A DNA stretch of 64,000 bases, from assembly GCA_018223435.1 (NCBI GenBank), contig JAGTTO010000001.1, positions 3,782,001-3,846,000 on the forward strand, read 5' to 3'. This document shows positions 1 to 9,550 of this stretch, in pieces. The notes beneath the pieces were generated by a model. The model made no database searches. It had not been told where the DNA came from and saw only the letters and a list, made by a program, of their open reading frames with translations. Each line of letters opens with the position of its first letter. The first letter of the stretch is position 1. The stretch is from Lachnospiraceae bacterium Marseille-Q4251. Its GTDB lineage: Bacteria; Bacillota; Clostridia; Lachnospirales; Lachnospiraceae. The translations under genes were made by a program, and so were the position numbers.

Positions 1-1674
1 CACGAGAAAGGCATGTCCGCGGCCCGGCTGGTATTTACGACCCTTCATGCCGGCGGAAAATTCGACAATGCGGCTTACAAGACCAGCGGAGGCCTTCACG
101 GCGTGGGTTCTTCCGTGGTAAACGCCCTGTCTACTTATCTGGAAATCAAGGTCAGCCGCGACGGCCAGGTGAGCTATGACAAATATGAGCGGGGCATTCC
201 TGTTGTGGAGCTGGAAAACGGCCTCCTTCCGGTCATCGGCAAGACGAGAAAGACCGGTACCTGGGTGCATTTTCTTCCGGATCCGGAGATTTTCGAGAAG
301 ACCCGTTTCTCCGCTACCGAGGTAAAAAGCCGTCTCCACGAAACTGCTTACCTGAACCCGAACCTTACGATTGTCTTCACGGACAAGCGGGACGGAAAAA
401 ACGAGACCGAGGAGTTTCACGAGCCCGACGGTCTTTCCGGTTTCATCCGTGATATGAATAAGAACAAAGAGACCGTGACGGAGATCATCTATTTCAAAGG
501 GGAGGCCGACGGTATCACCGTGGAGTGCGCCCTCCAATACGTCAACGAGTTTCACGAGACGGTCCTGGGCTTCTGCAACAACATCTACAATGCTGAGGGC
601 GGAACCCACCTCACCGGTTTTAAGACGACATTTACGACGCTGATGAACACCTACGCGAGAGAGCTGGGTGTCCTCAAGGAAAAAGACGACAATTTCACCG
701 GTACGGATATCCGAAACGGTATGACGGCTGTGGTTTCCATTAAACATCCGGATCCCCGTTTCGAGGGCCAGACCAAGACGAAACTGGACAACCAGGACGC
801 GGCCAAGGCCACCGGAAAAGTTGCCAACGAGGAGCTGGTTCTCTATTTTGACCGAAATCTTGAGACCCTGAAAAATGTCCTCGCCTGCGCGGAGAAAGCG
901 GCCAAGATCCGTAAAACCGAGGAGAAAGCCAAGACCAACATGCTGACCCGGCAGAAATATTCCTTCGATTCCAACGGAAAACTGGCTAACTGCGAGAGTC
1001 GCGATCCCTCGATCTGCGAAATCTTCATCGTGGAGGGAGATTCCGCCGGCGGTTCTGCCAAGACGGCCCGGAACCGGAATTTCCAGGCGATCCTCCCGAT
1101 CCGGGGAAAGATCCTGAACGTGGAAAAAGCCAGTATCGACAAGGTTCTGGCCAACGCGGAGATCAAGACCATGATCAATGCTTTCGGCTGCGGTTTTTCC
1201 GAGGGGTACGGAAATGACTTTGATATCACGAAGCTTCGCTATGACAAAATCATCATCATGGCCGATGCGGACGTGGACGGAGCCCATATCAGCACGCTGC
1301 TGCTGACCCTCTTTTATCGTTTTATGCCGGATCTGATTTACGAAGGCCATGTCTATATCGCCATGCCGCCCCTCTATAAGGCGATCCCGAGCAAGGGAGC
1401 GGAAGAGTATCTCTACGACGACAAGGCTCTGGAGCGTTACCGGAAGACCCATAAGGGCTCCTTTATCCTCCAGCGTTACAAAGGTCTGGGTGAGATGGAC
1501 CCGGATCAGCTCTGGGAGACCACGCTGGACCCGGCCACCCGAATCCTGAAGCGCGTGGAGATTGAGGACGGAAGAATGGCTTCCGACGTGACGGAAATGC
1601 TGATGGGAACTGAGGTTCCGCCCCGCAAGGCGTTCATTTACGAGCATGCCCAGGATGCGGAACTGGACGTATAA
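1..1674 (+). CDS. parE: Type II DNA topoisomerase subunit B (ParE/GyrB family), 5'-truncated
   Basis: ATPase subunit of a type II topoisomerase; it powers strand passage by the adjacent A subunit. The reading frame is open from base 1, so the gene starts upstream. About 90 N-terminal residues, including the first part of the GHKL ATPase fold, are missing compared with the usual ~640. Visible are the ATP-lid motif GGLHGVGSSVVNALS, the transducer domain, the TOPRIM motif EGDSAGG with the downstream DADVDGAHI metal site, and a C-terminal end (PPRKAFIYEHA) typical of the short GyrB/ParE form. It lies 12 bases ahead of the A subunit, so the two are co-transcribed. It is assigned to ParE rather than GyrB mainly because the partner lacks the GyrA box; this is inference. 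Confidence 0.85.
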   Translation, partial: HEKGMSAARLVFTTLHAGGKFDNAAYKTSGGLHGVGSSVVNALSTYLEIKVSRDGQVSYDKYERGIPVVELENGLLPVIGKTRKTGTWVHFLPDPEIFEKTRFSATEVKSRLHETAYLNPNLTIVFTDKRDGKNETEEFHEPDGLSGFIRDMNKNKETVTEIIYFKGEADGITVECALQYVNEFHETVLGFCNNIYNAEGGTHLTGFKTTFTTLMNTYARELGVLKEKDDNFTGTDIRNGMTAVVSIKHPDPRFEGQTKTKLDNQDAAKATGKVANEELVLYFDRNLETLKNVLACAEKAAKIRKTEEKAKTNMLTRQKYSFDSNGKLANCESRDPSICEIFIVEGDSAGGSAKTARNRNFQAILPIRGKILNVEKASIDKVLANAEIKTMINAFGCGFSEGYGNDFDITKLRYDKIIIMADADVDGAHISTLLLTLFYRFMPDLIYEGHVYIAMPPLYKAIPSKGAEEYLYDDKALERYRKTHKGSFILQRYKGLGEMDPDQLWETTLDPATRILKRVEIEDGRMASDVTEMLMGTEVPPRKAFIYEHAQDAELDV

Positions 1675-1686
1675 GGAGACTGAACC

Positions 1687-3927
1687 ATGGAAAAAGAACA
1701 GATCATCCGAACTGAATATTCGGATATTATGCAGAAATCCTATATTGATTACGCCATGAGCGTTATCATTGCGAGAGCTCTGCCGGATGTGCGGGACGGC
1801 TTAAAACCCGTACAGCGCCGGACCCTCTACGATATGTACGAGCTTGGCATCCGCTATGACAAGCCTTACCGGAAATGCGCCCGTATCGTCGGCGATACCA
1901 TGGGTAAATATCATCCCCACGGTGATTCCTCGATCTACGAGGCCCTTGTAGTCATGGCTCAGGACTTCAAGAAAGGCCTGCCCCTCGTGGACGGCCACGG
2001 AAACTTCGGTTCCATCGAGGGAGACGGAGCCGCAGCGATGCGATACACCGAAGCCCGCCTCCAGAAGATCACCCAGGAGGTGTTCCTGGGCGACCTGGAC
2101 AAGGATGTCGTGGACTTTGTGCCGAACTTCGATGAGACGGAGAAAGAGCCTTCCGTTCTTCCGGTCCGTGTGCCAAATATTCTGGTCAATGGTTCTGATG
2201 GAATCGCCGTCGGCATGGTGACGAGCATACCGCCTCACAACCTCGGCGAGGTCATCGATGCCGTGAAGGCTGTGATCCGGAACAACCAGATCACGAACCG
2301 GGAACTCATGGAGTACATCAAAGGTCCGGATTTCCCTACCGGCGGCATTGTGGTAAATAAGGACGACCTCCTCTCAATCTATGAGACCGGCGTCGGCAAG
2401 ATCCGCTTGAGAGGCCGTGTCGAAGTGGAAAAAGGCAAGGGCGGAAAGGACCGGCTGGTCATCACTGAGATTCCCTACACGATGATGGGAGCCAACATCG
2501 GCAAATTCTTGAACGACGTGGCCAATCTGGTGGAGAACAAGGTCACGACGGATATCGTGGATATTTCCAACCAGTCCTCCAAGGAGGGCATCCGCATCGT
2601 TCTTGAACTCCGGAAAAACGCCGACGTGGACAACCTCGTCAACATGCTTTACAAGAAGACCCGCCTCGAGGACACCTTCGGCGTCAACATGCTGGCGGTG
2701 GCCGGCGGCAAGCCCGAGACTCTGAGCCTCAAATCCATCATCGATTACCATGTGGATTTCCAGTTTGAGCTGGCTACAAGAAAGTACCGGACGCTGCTCA
2801 ACAAAGAGCTGGGGAAAAAAGAGATCCAGGAAGGTCTCATCAAGGCCTGCGACTGCATCGACCTCATCATCGAGATTCTCCGGGGCAGTAAAAACCAGAA
2901 ACAGGTAAAAGAATGCCTGGTAAACGGCGTCACCGAGGGTATCAAATTCAAGAGCAAGGTCTCCGAGAAAGCTGCCAAAACCCTGCGCTTCACGGAAAAT
3001 CAGGCCACAGCCATCCTGGAGATGCGTCTCTATAAGCTGATCGGTCTGGAGATCGAAGCACTGATGAAGGAGCACGAGGCGACACTGGCCAACATCGACA
3101 AGTACCAGGATATCCTGAACAACTATAAATCCATGGCCCGGGTCATCATCAAAGAGCTGGATGCCGTGAAAAAAGAGTACGCCGTTCCGAGAAAAACCGG
3201 TATCGAGAACGCGGCGGAGGCCGTTTTCGAGGAGAAAAAGGTGGAAGAGATGGAAGTGGTCTTCCTCATGGACCGTTTCGGTTATGCGAGAACCGTGGAC
3301 ACTTCCGTTTATGAGCGAAACAAGGAAGCGGCGGACGCGGAGAATAAATATGTGCTTTCCGTCATGAACACCGACAAGATTTCGATCCTGACTGACAGCG
3401 GCAGGCAGCATCTCATCAAGGTGCTGGATCTTCCCTACGGAAAATTCCGTGACAAAGGAAAGCCAATCGACAACCTCTGTAACTACGACAGCACGAAGGA
3501 GCAGGCGGTGGCTGTGGAGAGCCTCCAGAAACTCAAAATGTCGATTCTCCTTTTTACAACGAAAAAAGGTATGCTCAAGCAGATGGAGGGTTCCGAGCTC
3601 GATGTGGCGAAACGGGCCATCGCAGCCACGAAGCTTATGGATGACGATGAGCTGATCTCAGTGGAAACGCTGGGCGAGTACGAGCAGATCGTCCTTCAGA
3701 CTCATCAAGGATTTTTCTTACGTTTCCCCATAGGAGAGATCCCGATGAAAAAGAAAAACGCCGTGGGTGTTAGGGGAATCAAGATGGCGGATGACGATTT
3801 CATCGAAAAAGTCCATTATCTGGCGGCCGGTGACGACGCGATCGCCCTTTATAAAGAAAAAGAAGTGCATTTAAACCGCCTCCGCATCGGAAAACGCGAT
3901 ACCAAAGGAGTAAAAACCAGGGTTTAA
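1687..3927 (+). CDS. parC: Type II DNA topoisomerase subunit A (ParC/GyrA family, no GyrA box)
   Basis: DNA-breaking subunit, 746 residues. The catalytic tyrosine is Y120 in AAMRYTEARL. The quinolone-determining region reads HPHGDSSIYE, with Ser81 and Glu85 at the positions that interact with quinolones in other family members. The tower and coiled-coil region is followed by a shortened C-terminal beta-propeller. In gyrases the first propeller blade carries the GyrA box (QRRGGKG). Here the equivalent stretch reads ERNKEAADAENK, so wrapping and negative supercoiling are not expected, and decatenation as a topoisomerase IV-like enzyme is more likely. The start ATG has the ribosome site AGGAGACTGAACC just upstream. 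No clear terminator follows before the rimP promoter. Confidence 0.85.
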   Translation: MEKEQIIRTEYSDIMQKSYIDYAMSVIIARALPDVRDGLKPVQRRTLYDMYELGIRYDKPYRKCARIVGDTMGKYHPHGDSSIYEALVVMAQDFKKGLPLVDGHGNFGSIEGDGAAAMRYTEARLQKITQEVFLGDLDKDVVDFVPNFDETEKEPSVLPVRVPNILVNGSDGIAVGMVTSIPPHNLGEVIDAVKAVIRNNQITNRELMEYIKGPDFPTGGIVVNKDDLLSIYETGVGKIRLRGRVEVEKGKGGKDRLVITEIPYTMMGANIGKFLNDVANLVENKVTTDIVDISNQSSKEGIRIVLELRKNADVDNLVNMLYKKTRLEDTFGVNMLAVAGGKPETLSLKSIIDYHVDFQFELATRKYRTLLNKELGKKEIQEGLIKACDCIDLIIEILRGSKNQKQVKECLVNGVTEGIKFKSKVSEKAAKTLRFTENQATAILEMRLYKLIGLEIEALMKEHEATLANIDKYQDILNNYKSMARVIIKELDAVKKEYAVPRKTGIENAAEAVFEEKKVEEMEVVFLMDRFGYARTVDTSVYERNKEAADAENKYVLSVMNTDKISILTDSGRQHLIKVLDLPYGKFRDKGKPIDNLCNYDSTKEQAVAVESLQKLKMSILLFTTKKGMLKQMEGSELDVAKRAIAATKLMDDDELISVETLGEYEQIVLQTHQGFFLRFPIGEIPMKKKNAVGVRGIKMADDDFIEKVHYLAAGDDAIALYKEKEVHLNRLRIGKRDTKGVKTRV

Positions 3928-3949
3928 CAAGGATTTTTCACTTTTGTAC

Positions 3950-3978
3950 TTGCTTTTTCCTTTTCGGGGTGTTATAAT
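3950..3978 (+). promoter_or_regulatory. Sigma-A promoter of the rimP-nusA-infB operon
   Basis: TTGCTT (3950-3955), a 17-base spacer and a perfect TATAAT (3973-3978) lie about 30 bases ahead of the leader hairpin and 100 bases ahead of rimP. Confidence 0.75.
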
Positions 3979-4005
3979 GCAAGTGATAATATTGTAACTG
4001 GAGTT

Positions 4006-4031
4006 GAGTGGGCGTTTCGTCCACTCTCTTT
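4006..4031 (+). terminator. Terminator-like leader hairpin ahead of rimP
   Basis: GAGTGGGCG (4006-4014) pairs with CGTCCACTC (4018-4026) through one G-U pair and a three-base loop, then TCTTTTT follows. It sits between the operon promoter and the first gene, so it would act as an attenuator rather than an end-of-operon terminator. Leader terminators responding to NusA are known ahead of nusA operons in Bacillus; applying that here is inference. Confidence 0.7.
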
Positions 4032-4054
4032 TTACTGTCAAAGGAGTTTTCCAT

Positions 4055-4084
4055 ATGACAGGGCAGGAAAGGTGGCGCAGATGA
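4055..4084 (+). CDS. Possible 9-codon leader ORF coupled to rimP
   Basis: An ATG at 4055 follows a perfect AAGGAG (4041-4046) at 8 bases. It opens a nine-codon frame (MTGQERWRR) whose TGA stop overlaps the rimP ATG as ATGA. rimP itself has only a weaker site. The arrangement suggests that ribosomes finishing the leader re-start on rimP. Expression is not shown by sequence alone. Confidence 0.35.
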   Translation: MTGQERWRR

Positions 4085-4545
4085 CAAAACGAGAGACCTA
4101 TGAGAAAAAGACGGAGGAAATCCTGAACCCCATGATGGAGGAGCATGGATTTGAGCTGGTGGATGTGGAGTATGTGAAGGAAGGCGGAAGCTGGTATCTT
4201 CGCGCCTACATCGACAAACCGGGCGGCATTGCCATCAATGACTGCGAGGTAATAAGCCGTGCTTTGAGCGACAAACTGGATGAAGAGGATTTTATTGAAG
4301 ATTCCTATATTCTGGAAGTCAGCTCTCCGGGACTTGGTCGTCCCCTGAAAAAGGAAAAGGATTTCCAGAGAAATCTCGGAGAGGAAGTAGAAGTGCGTAC
4401 TTTCCGTGCCATAGACGGACAGAAGGAATTTACCGGCGTCCTGAAAGCATATGACAAAGAATCCGTGACCATTGAATTAGAAGAAACAGAAATGAAATTT
4501 GCCAGGACGGATATCGCGCTGATTCGGCAGGCTTTCGATTTCTGA
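4081..4545 (+). CDS. rimP: Ribosome maturation factor RimP
   Basis: Assists late assembly of the 30S subunit. The protein has the usual two-domain layout: an N-terminal alpha/beta domain with ELVDVEYVKEGG and YIDKPGG, the family signature LEVSSPGLGRPL near residue 80, and a C-terminal Sm-like beta-barrel with the FRAIDGQKEFTG strand. At about 154 residues it is of normal length. I chose the ATG at 4081 because it begins MTKRETYE, as in relatives, and overlaps the leader ORF stop. An in-frame GTG at 4072 is the alternative. First gene of the nusA-infB operon. Confidence 0.93.
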   Translation: MTKRETYEKKTEEILNPMMEEHGFELVDVEYVKEGGSWYLRAYIDKPGGIAINDCEVISRALSDKLDEEDFIEDSYILEVSSPGLGRPLKKEKDFQRNLGEEVEVRTFRAIDGQKEFTGVLKAYDKESVTIELEETEMKFARTDIALIRQAFDF

Positions 4546-4565
4546 GTTAAGGAGGAATTTTCAAA

Positions 4566-5750
4566 ATGAATAACGAATTGTTGGAGGCGCTGACCCTGCT
4601 GGAAAAAGAGAAAAACATCAGCAAAGACACGCTGCTGGAAGCCATCGAGCAGTCTCTGATCCAGGCCTGCAAGAATAATTTCGGCAAAGCTGACAACGTA
4701 AAAGTAAGCATCAATCCCGAGACCTGCGAGTTCCATGTATGGGCTGAGAAGACCGTTGTGGAAGAGGTGACGGATGATGTGACAGAGATTGCCCTTTCCA
4801 AGGCAAAAATGATCCGTTCCAGCTACGAGCTTGGAGATACCGTAAACGTGGAGATCCATTCCAAAGAGTTCGGCCGTATCGCCACCCAGAACGCAAAGAA
4901 CGTGATCCTTCAGAAGATCCGCGAGGAAGAGCGCAAGGTGCTCTACAATGAGTATTATGCAAAAGAGCGTGACGTTGTCACCGGTATCGTTCAGCGTTAT
5001 CTCGGAAAAAATGTCAGCGTAAACTTAGGTAAGGTAGATGCGATCCTCAATGAGAACGAGATGGTAAAAGGCGAGGTATTCCGCCCCACCGAGAGAATCA
5101 AGGTTTACATCCTTGAGGTAAAGGACACCTCCAAGGGACCGAAGATCATGGTATCCCGTACCCATCCGGAGCTGGTAAAACGTCTCTTTGAGTCTGAGGT
5201 AACAGAGGTACGCGACGGCACCGTAGAGATCAAATGCATCGCCCGTGAGGCAGGCAGCCGTACCAAGATGGCTGTTTATTCCAACAACCCGGACGTAGAT
5301 CCCGTAGGAGCCTGCGTTGGTATCAACGGCGCCAGAGTCAATGCGATTGTCAATGAGCTTCGCGGCGAGAAGATCGATATCATCAACTGGAACGAGAACA
5401 ATGCAATTCTCATTGAGAATGCACTGAGCCCGGCCAAAGTCATCTCCGTTATCGCAGATGACGACGAGAAGACAGCGAAGGTTATCGTTCCGGATTATCA
5501 GCTTTCTCTGGCTATCGGTAAAGAAGGACAGAACGCCCGTCTGGCAGCTCGTCTGACCGGTTTCAAGATCGACATCAAGAGCGAGACCCAGGCCAAAGAG
5601 TCCGGCGAGTTCGATGATCTGTTTGGTGACAACGGTGAGTATGAGGAGTCCGCAGATTATGACGACGATTACACCGACAAGAACTACACCAGCGATTACG
5701 AGGAAGTTTCTGAGGACGCACCGGAGCAGGAAGAAGGAGATGCAGAGTAA
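4566..5750 (+). CDS. nusA: Transcription termination/antitermination factor NusA
   Basis: RNA polymerase-binding elongation factor that promotes pausing and hairpin-dependent termination. The order is an N-terminal RNAP-binding domain (residues 1-125), an S1 domain (about 130-200, [20 protein letters not shown]) and two KH domains (about 225-345, with [12 protein letters not shown] and [18 protein letters not shown]). The C-terminal tail (about 350-394) is highly acidic and Tyr-rich; there are no E. coli-type acidic repeat domains, as is usual in Firmicutes. The ribosome site AAGGAGG lies just ahead of the ATG. It may feed back on the leader hairpin at 4006. Confidence 0.96.
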   Translation: MNNELLEALTLLEKEKNISKDTLLEAIEQSLIQACKNNFGKADNVKVSINPETCEFHVWAEKTVVEEVTDDVTEIALSKAKMIRSSYELGDTVNVEIHSKEFGRIATQNAKNVILQKIREEERKVLYNEYYAKERDVVTGIVQRYLGKNVSVNLGKVDAILNENEMVKGEVFRPTERIKVYILEVKDTSKGPKIMVSRTHPELVKRLFESEVTEVRDGTVEIKCIAREAGSRTKMAVYSNNPDVDPVGACVGINGARVNAIVNELRGEKIDIINWNENNAILIENALSPAKVISVIADDDEKTAKVIVPDYQLSLAIGKEGQNARLAARLTGFKIDIKSETQAKESGEFDDLFGDNGEYEESADYDDDYTDKNYTSDYEEVSEDAPEQEEGDAE

Positions 5751-5774
5751 GTTCTGTGTCCCGGAGGTGAGAAA

Positions 5775-6053
5775 ATGAGCCAGGTCCGCAAGGTTCCCAT
5801 GCGCCAGTGTATCGGCTGCAGGGAGATGAAAAGCAAGAAAGAAATGATCCGCATCCTCAAGACCACCGAGGATGAGATTGTCATCGACGCCACCGGAAAG
5901 AAAAACGGCAGAGGGGCATATATCTGTCCCAGCCGGGAATGCTTTCAGAAAGCGGTGAAAAATAAGGGCATCGAGCGTTCCCTTAAGATGGCGATTCCTA
6001 AAGAAGTCTACGAGGCGCTGGAAAAGGAGATAGAACCGATTGAAGCAGAATAA
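5775..6053 (+). CDS. rnpM: RNase P modulator RnpM (YlxR family)
   Basis: Small basic RNA-binding protein of 92 residues. The family signature is complete: PMRQCIGCREMKSKKEMIR at the N-terminus and GRGAYICPSRECFQKAVK in the middle. YlxR of Bacillus was shown to bind and modulate the RNase P RNA, hence the name RnpM. It lies between nusA and ylxQ in the conserved order and overlaps the next gene by 14 bases. Confidence 0.9.
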   Translation: MSQVRKVPMRQCIGCREMKSKKEMIRILKTTEDEIVIDATGKKNGRGAYICPSRECFQKAVKNKGIERSLKMAIPKEVYEALEKEIEPIEAE

Positions 6054-6354
6054 GATCCTGTCCCTGGTAGGCCTGGCCACAAAGGCGGGCAAGACTGCCA
6101 GCGGAGAGTTTTCCACGGAGAAATCCGTCAAGGAAGGAAAAGCATGCCTGGTGATCGTTTCTGTCGAGAGCTCGGAGAACACGAAGAAAAAATTTACGAA
6201 TATGTGTACTTTTTACAAGGTACCTATGTATCTGTACGGAACAAAGGATGAATTAGGCGCGGCCATGGGAAAAGAATTTCGCGCTTCCCTGGCGGTGAAT
6301 GACAGAGGCCTTGCAGCAGCGATCCAGAAACACCTGGATGAGTTGGGAGCATAA
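6040..6354 (+). CDS. ylxQ: L7Ae-family ribosome-associated protein YlxQ
   Basis: A 104-residue L7Ae/L30e-fold RNA-binding protein (kink-turn binder). ILSLVGLATKAGKTASGEF at the N-terminus is the family signature. The start is a TTG at 6040 inside the end of rnpM, with AAGGAG ten bases upstream; no ATG gives the full fold. The overlap with rnpM implies translational coupling. Its exact RNA target is not visible from sequence. Confidence 0.88.
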   Translation: MKQNKILSLVGLATKAGKTASGEFSTEKSVKEGKACLVIVSVESSENTKKKFTNMCTFYKVPMYLYGTKDELGAAMGKEFRASLAVNDRGLAAAIQKHLDELGA

Positions 6355-6429
6355 GATTTCCGTGACAGGTACGGATGCGGTCCGCCTGTTGCGCCACTAT
6401 GAAAGCGGGAGGCGGTTCCTATCGTAAAG

Positions 6430-9180
6430 ATGAGAGTGTATGAGCTTGGCAGAAGCTTAGGCAGATCCAATCAGGAAATTATGAAGATATTAACCCGGAA
6501 CGGCATCAGAGTGACGAGTCACATGAGCGTTTTGGAAGAAAATCAGATAGAAATGGTGAGGAAAACAGTGGAAGCAAACGAGAAATCCAAGATGGAAAAT
6601 CAGAAGAATACCGAGGGAGAAGCACCCAAGAAAAAGAACATTTCACAGGTGTTCCATCCCCAGAACAGCCGGAGCGGAATCAGCCGTCCGGCCGGACAGA
6701 AGAGCCAGAAACCGGCACGCCCGGCTGGCCAGTCCCAGGATAAAAAGCCGGCAGGCGACCGCCCCGCAGCCCAGGGCGGCGAGAGACGTTCCCAGAACGG
6801 CGGAAACGGAACCACCGGCAGCCAGAGACCTCAGAACGGCGAGAGAAGAAGCCAGGGTCAGAATGGTGAGAGAAGAAATCAGGGCCAGAACGGCGAGAGA
6901 AGAAACGGCGGTTTCCAGGGCCAGGGCGGCGAGAGAAGAAGCCAGGGCCAGAATGGTGAGAGAAGAGGCCAGGGTCAGGGCGGCGAAAGAAGAAGCCAGG
7001 GCCAGAATGGCGAGAGAAGAAGCGGCAGTTTCCAGGGCCAGGGCGGCGAGAGAAGAGGCCAGGGCCAGAACGGTGAGAGAAGATCTTACCAGGGCCAGGG
7101 CGGCGGACGTCCGCAGAATGGCGAGAGAAGAGGCGGTTTCCAGGGTCAGGACGGAGAGAGACGTCCGCAGAACGGAGACAGAAGAGGCGGCCAGAGAGGC
7201 GGCGCTTCCATTCCGAAGGCTCCGATCGAGAGCAAACCGCTGACCAAAGAGTCCAGAACCCGTACCGACCGTAACAACGACCGCAACAGAAAGAACAGCG
7301 GTGAGGACAAATTTGACCGGCTGGAGAAGAAGAATGTATCCAGAGGAAACAATACCGTAAAGAACCAAAAGAACAACAAGCCCCAGACCGCGAAACCCGC
7401 ACCCGCTCCGGAGAAGAAGGAAGACGAGATCAGAAACATCGTTCTTCCGGAGACCATGACCATCCGTGAGCTGGCAGACAAGATGAAGGTCCAGGCAGCA
7501 GCCATCGTGAAGAAACTCTTCATGCAGGGCAAGATCGTGACTGTAAACCACGAGATCGATTATGAGACCGCAGAGGAGATTGCTCTGGAGTTCAACTGCA
7601 TTGCAGAGCCGGAAGAGAAGGTGGATGTGATTGCCGAGCTTCTGAAAGAGGACGAAGAGGACGAGAGCAAGATGGTTCCGAGACCTCCTGTTGTCTGCGT
7701 AATGGGTCACGTTGACCATGGTAAAACCTCCCTTCTGGATGCCATCCGTCACACCCATGTCATCGCAAAAGAGGCAGGCGGAATCACTCAGCACATCGGT
7801 GCTTACATGGTAACGATCAACGGCCAGAAGATCACCTTCCTGGATACCCCGGGACATGAGGCCTTCACCGCCATGCGTATGCGTGGAGCAAACTCCACCG
7901 ATATTGCTATCCTCGTTGTCGCAGCAGACGACGGCGTGATGCCCCAGACCATTGAGGCCATCAACCATGCGAAGGCAGCAGGTATCGAGATCATCGTTGC
8001 CATCAACAAGATTGATAAACCCAGCGCCAACATCGAGCGTGTAAAACAGGAACTCTCCGAGTACGAGCTGATCCCCGAGGACTGGGGCGGAAGCACGATC
8101 TGCGTGCCGGTATCCGCACACACCGGAGAAGGCATCGACACTCTGCTTGAGATGATCCTTCTGACTGCAGAGGTCAACGAGCTGAAGGCAAACCCGAACC
8201 GGAAAGCCAGAGGTCTTGTCATCGAGGCCCAGCTGGATAAAGGAAAAGGCCCCGTTGCCACCGTTCTGGTACAGAAAGGTACTCTCCATGTGGGAGATCC
8301 CATCGCAGCAGGTTCCTGCTTCGGTAAAGTCCGTGCGATGATCGACGACAAGGGACGCCGTGTCAAAGAGGCAGGCCCCTCCGTTCCCGTTGAGATTCTC
8401 GGTCTTTCTGACGTTCCCAACGCTGGCGAGATCTTTGTACAGACCGATTCTGAGAAGGAGGCAAGAAGCTTTGCCGATACCTTCATCAGTGAGAATAAGG
8501 AAAGACTCCTGGAGGAGACCCGGTCCAAGATGTCTCTGGACGATCTCTTCAGCCAGATTCAGGCAGGAAACTTAAAAGAGCTCAATATCATCGTCAAAGC
8601 CGATGTACAGGGTTCTGTGGAGGCAGTGAAACAGAGCCTTCTCAAACTCTCCAACGACGAAGTTGTGGTTAAAATCATCCACGGCGGCGTCGGCGCCATC
8701 AACGAGTCTGATGTTACTCTGGCAGCTACTTCAAATGCCATCATCATCGGCTTCAACGTTCGTCCGGACAGCACAGCCAAGGCTACCGCAGAGCGTGAGG
8801 GCGTAGACCTTCGTCTCTACCGCGTCATTTACGACGCCATCGCTGATGTGGAAGCAGCCATGAAGGGTATGCTGGATCCGATCTACGAGGAGAAAGTTAT
8901 CGGTCACGCCGAGGTTCGTCAGACCTTCAAGGCTTCCGGAGTCGGTACGATCGCAGGTTCCTATGTTCTGGACGGCGTATTCCAGAGAAACTGCAAGGTT
9001 CGTATCACGAGAGAAGGTAAACAGATCTACGAGGGCGCTCTTGCTTCTCTGAAGAGATTCAAGGACGATGTAAAAGAAGTAAAGGCCGGCTACGAGTGTG
9101 GTCTTGTATTCGATAAATTCAACGACCTCCAGGAGTTCGATCAGGTAGAAGCTTATATCATGGTAGAGGTGCCGAGATAA
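6430..9180 (+). CDS. infB: Translation initiation factor IF-2 with a long Gly/Gln/Arg repeat linker
   Basis: GTPase that places initiator tRNA on the 30S subunit. It has 916 residues. An N-terminal IF2N fold (1-50, [21 protein letters not shown]) is followed by a disordered linker (about 60-330), a second IF2N-like domain (about 338-390), the G domain (G1 GHVDHGKT at 426-433, then DTPGHE and NKID), domain II and the C-terminal fMet-tRNA-binding domains. The linker at about 117-256 is made of roughly a dozen GERR-containing repeats, far more regular than is usual for this region. Followed one base later by rbfA. Confidence 0.96.
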   Translation: MRVYELGRSLGRSNQEIMKILTRNGIRVTSHMSVLEENQIEMVRKTVEANEKSKMENQKNTEGEAPKKKNISQVFHPQNSRSGISRPAGQKSQKPARPAGQSQDKKPAGDRPAAQGGERRSQNGGNGTTGSQRPQNGERRSQGQNGERRNQGQNGERRNGGFQGQGGERRSQGQNGERRGQGQGGERRSQGQNGERRSGSFQGQGGERRGQGQNGERRSYQGQGGGRPQNGERRGGFQGQDGERRPQNGDRRGGQRGGASIPKAPIESKPLTKESRTRTDRNNDRNRKNSGEDKFDRLEKKNVSRGNNTVKNQKNNKPQTAKPAPAPEKKEDEIRNIVLPETMTIRELADKMKVQAAAIVKKLFMQGKIVTVNHEIDYETAEEIALEFNCIAEPEEKVDVIAELLKEDEEDESKMVPRPPVVCVMGHVDHGKTSLLDAIRHTHVIAKEAGGITQHIGAYMVTINGQKITFLDTPGHEAFTAMRMRGANSTDIAILVVAADDGVMPQTIEAINHAKAAGIEIIVAINKIDKPSANIERVKQELSEYELIPEDWGGSTICVPVSAHTGEGIDTLLEMILLTAEVNELKANPNRKARGLVIEAQLDKGKGPVATVLVQKGTLHVGDPIAAGSCFGKVRAMIDDKGRRVKEAGPSVPVEILGLSDVPNAGEIFVQTDSEKEARSFADTFISENKERLLEETRSKMSLDDLFSQIQAGNLKELNIIVKADVQGSVEAVKQSLLKLSNDEVVVKIIHGGVGAINESDVTLAATSNAIIIGFNVRPDSTAKATAEREGVDLRLYRVIYDAIADVEAAMKGMLDPIYEEKVIGHAEVRQTFKASGVGTIAGSYVLDGVFQRNCKVRITREGKQIYEGALASLKRFKDDVKEVKAGYECGLVFDKFNDLQEFDQVEAYIMVEVPR
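6778..7197 (+). repeat. Degenerate in-frame repeat in the infB linker
   Basis: The units encode variants of NGERRSQGQ and GGERRGQGQ, with codons GGCGAGAGAAGA repeated almost exactly at intervals of 24-48 bases. Near-identity at the DNA level points to recent slippage expansion. The encoded segment is low-complexity, basic and RGG-like. Confidence 0.85.
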
Positions 9181-9181
9181 T

Positions 9182-9550
9182 ATGAGAAAAAACAGTATCA
9201 AAAATACAAGGATCAACGGAGAGGTCCAGCGTGAGCTGGCCAACATCATCCGCGGCGGGATCAAGGATCCGAGGATCAGCCCGCTGACCTCCGTGGTGGC
9301 TGTGGAAGTAGCGCCGGATCTTAAGACCTGTAAGGCATACATCAGCGTTCTGGGCGACAGTGAAGCCCAGAAGGCTACCCTTGCGGGCTTAAAGAGCGCG
9401 GAAGGCTATATTCGCCGGGAGCTGGCCCACACCGTCAATTTAAGAAACACACCGGAGATCCGCTTTATTCTGGATCAGTCCATCGAGTACGGTGTGCATA
9501 TGTCAAAGATCATCGATGAGGTCACTGCAAAGGATGAGGAAAATGTTTGA
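9182..9550 (+). CDS. rbfA: Ribosome-binding factor A
   Basis: 30S maturation factor with a type II KH-like fold, 122 residues, of normal length. It begins MRKNSIKNTRINGEVQREL and contains the conserved DPRISPLTSVVAVEV and the C-terminal PEIRFILDQSIEYGVHMSKI. The ATG follows the infB stop by one base, so the two are tightly coupled. It overlaps the downstream nrnA start by 8 bases. Confidence 0.94.
   Translation: MRKNSIKNTRINGEVQRELANIIRGGIKDPRISPLTSVVAVEVAPDLKTCKAYISVLGDSEAQKATLAGLKSAEGYIRRELAHTVNLRNTPEIRFILDQSIEYGVHMSKIIDEVTAKDEENV

Noticed and set aside
2374..3411. 345-codon minus-strand frame
   Set aside because: Antisense shadow of the topoisomerase A gene, with no ribosome site and a composition typical of reversed coding DNA.
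6778..7197. CRISPR-like regular repeats
   Set aside because: The units are coding, in frame with infB, and have no unique spacers of constant length.
6643..8289. 548-codon open frame on the minus strand
   Set aside because: It lies opposite infB. Its Ser/Leu/Ala-rich repeats are the antisense reading of the GERR repeat, with no family features or ribosome site.
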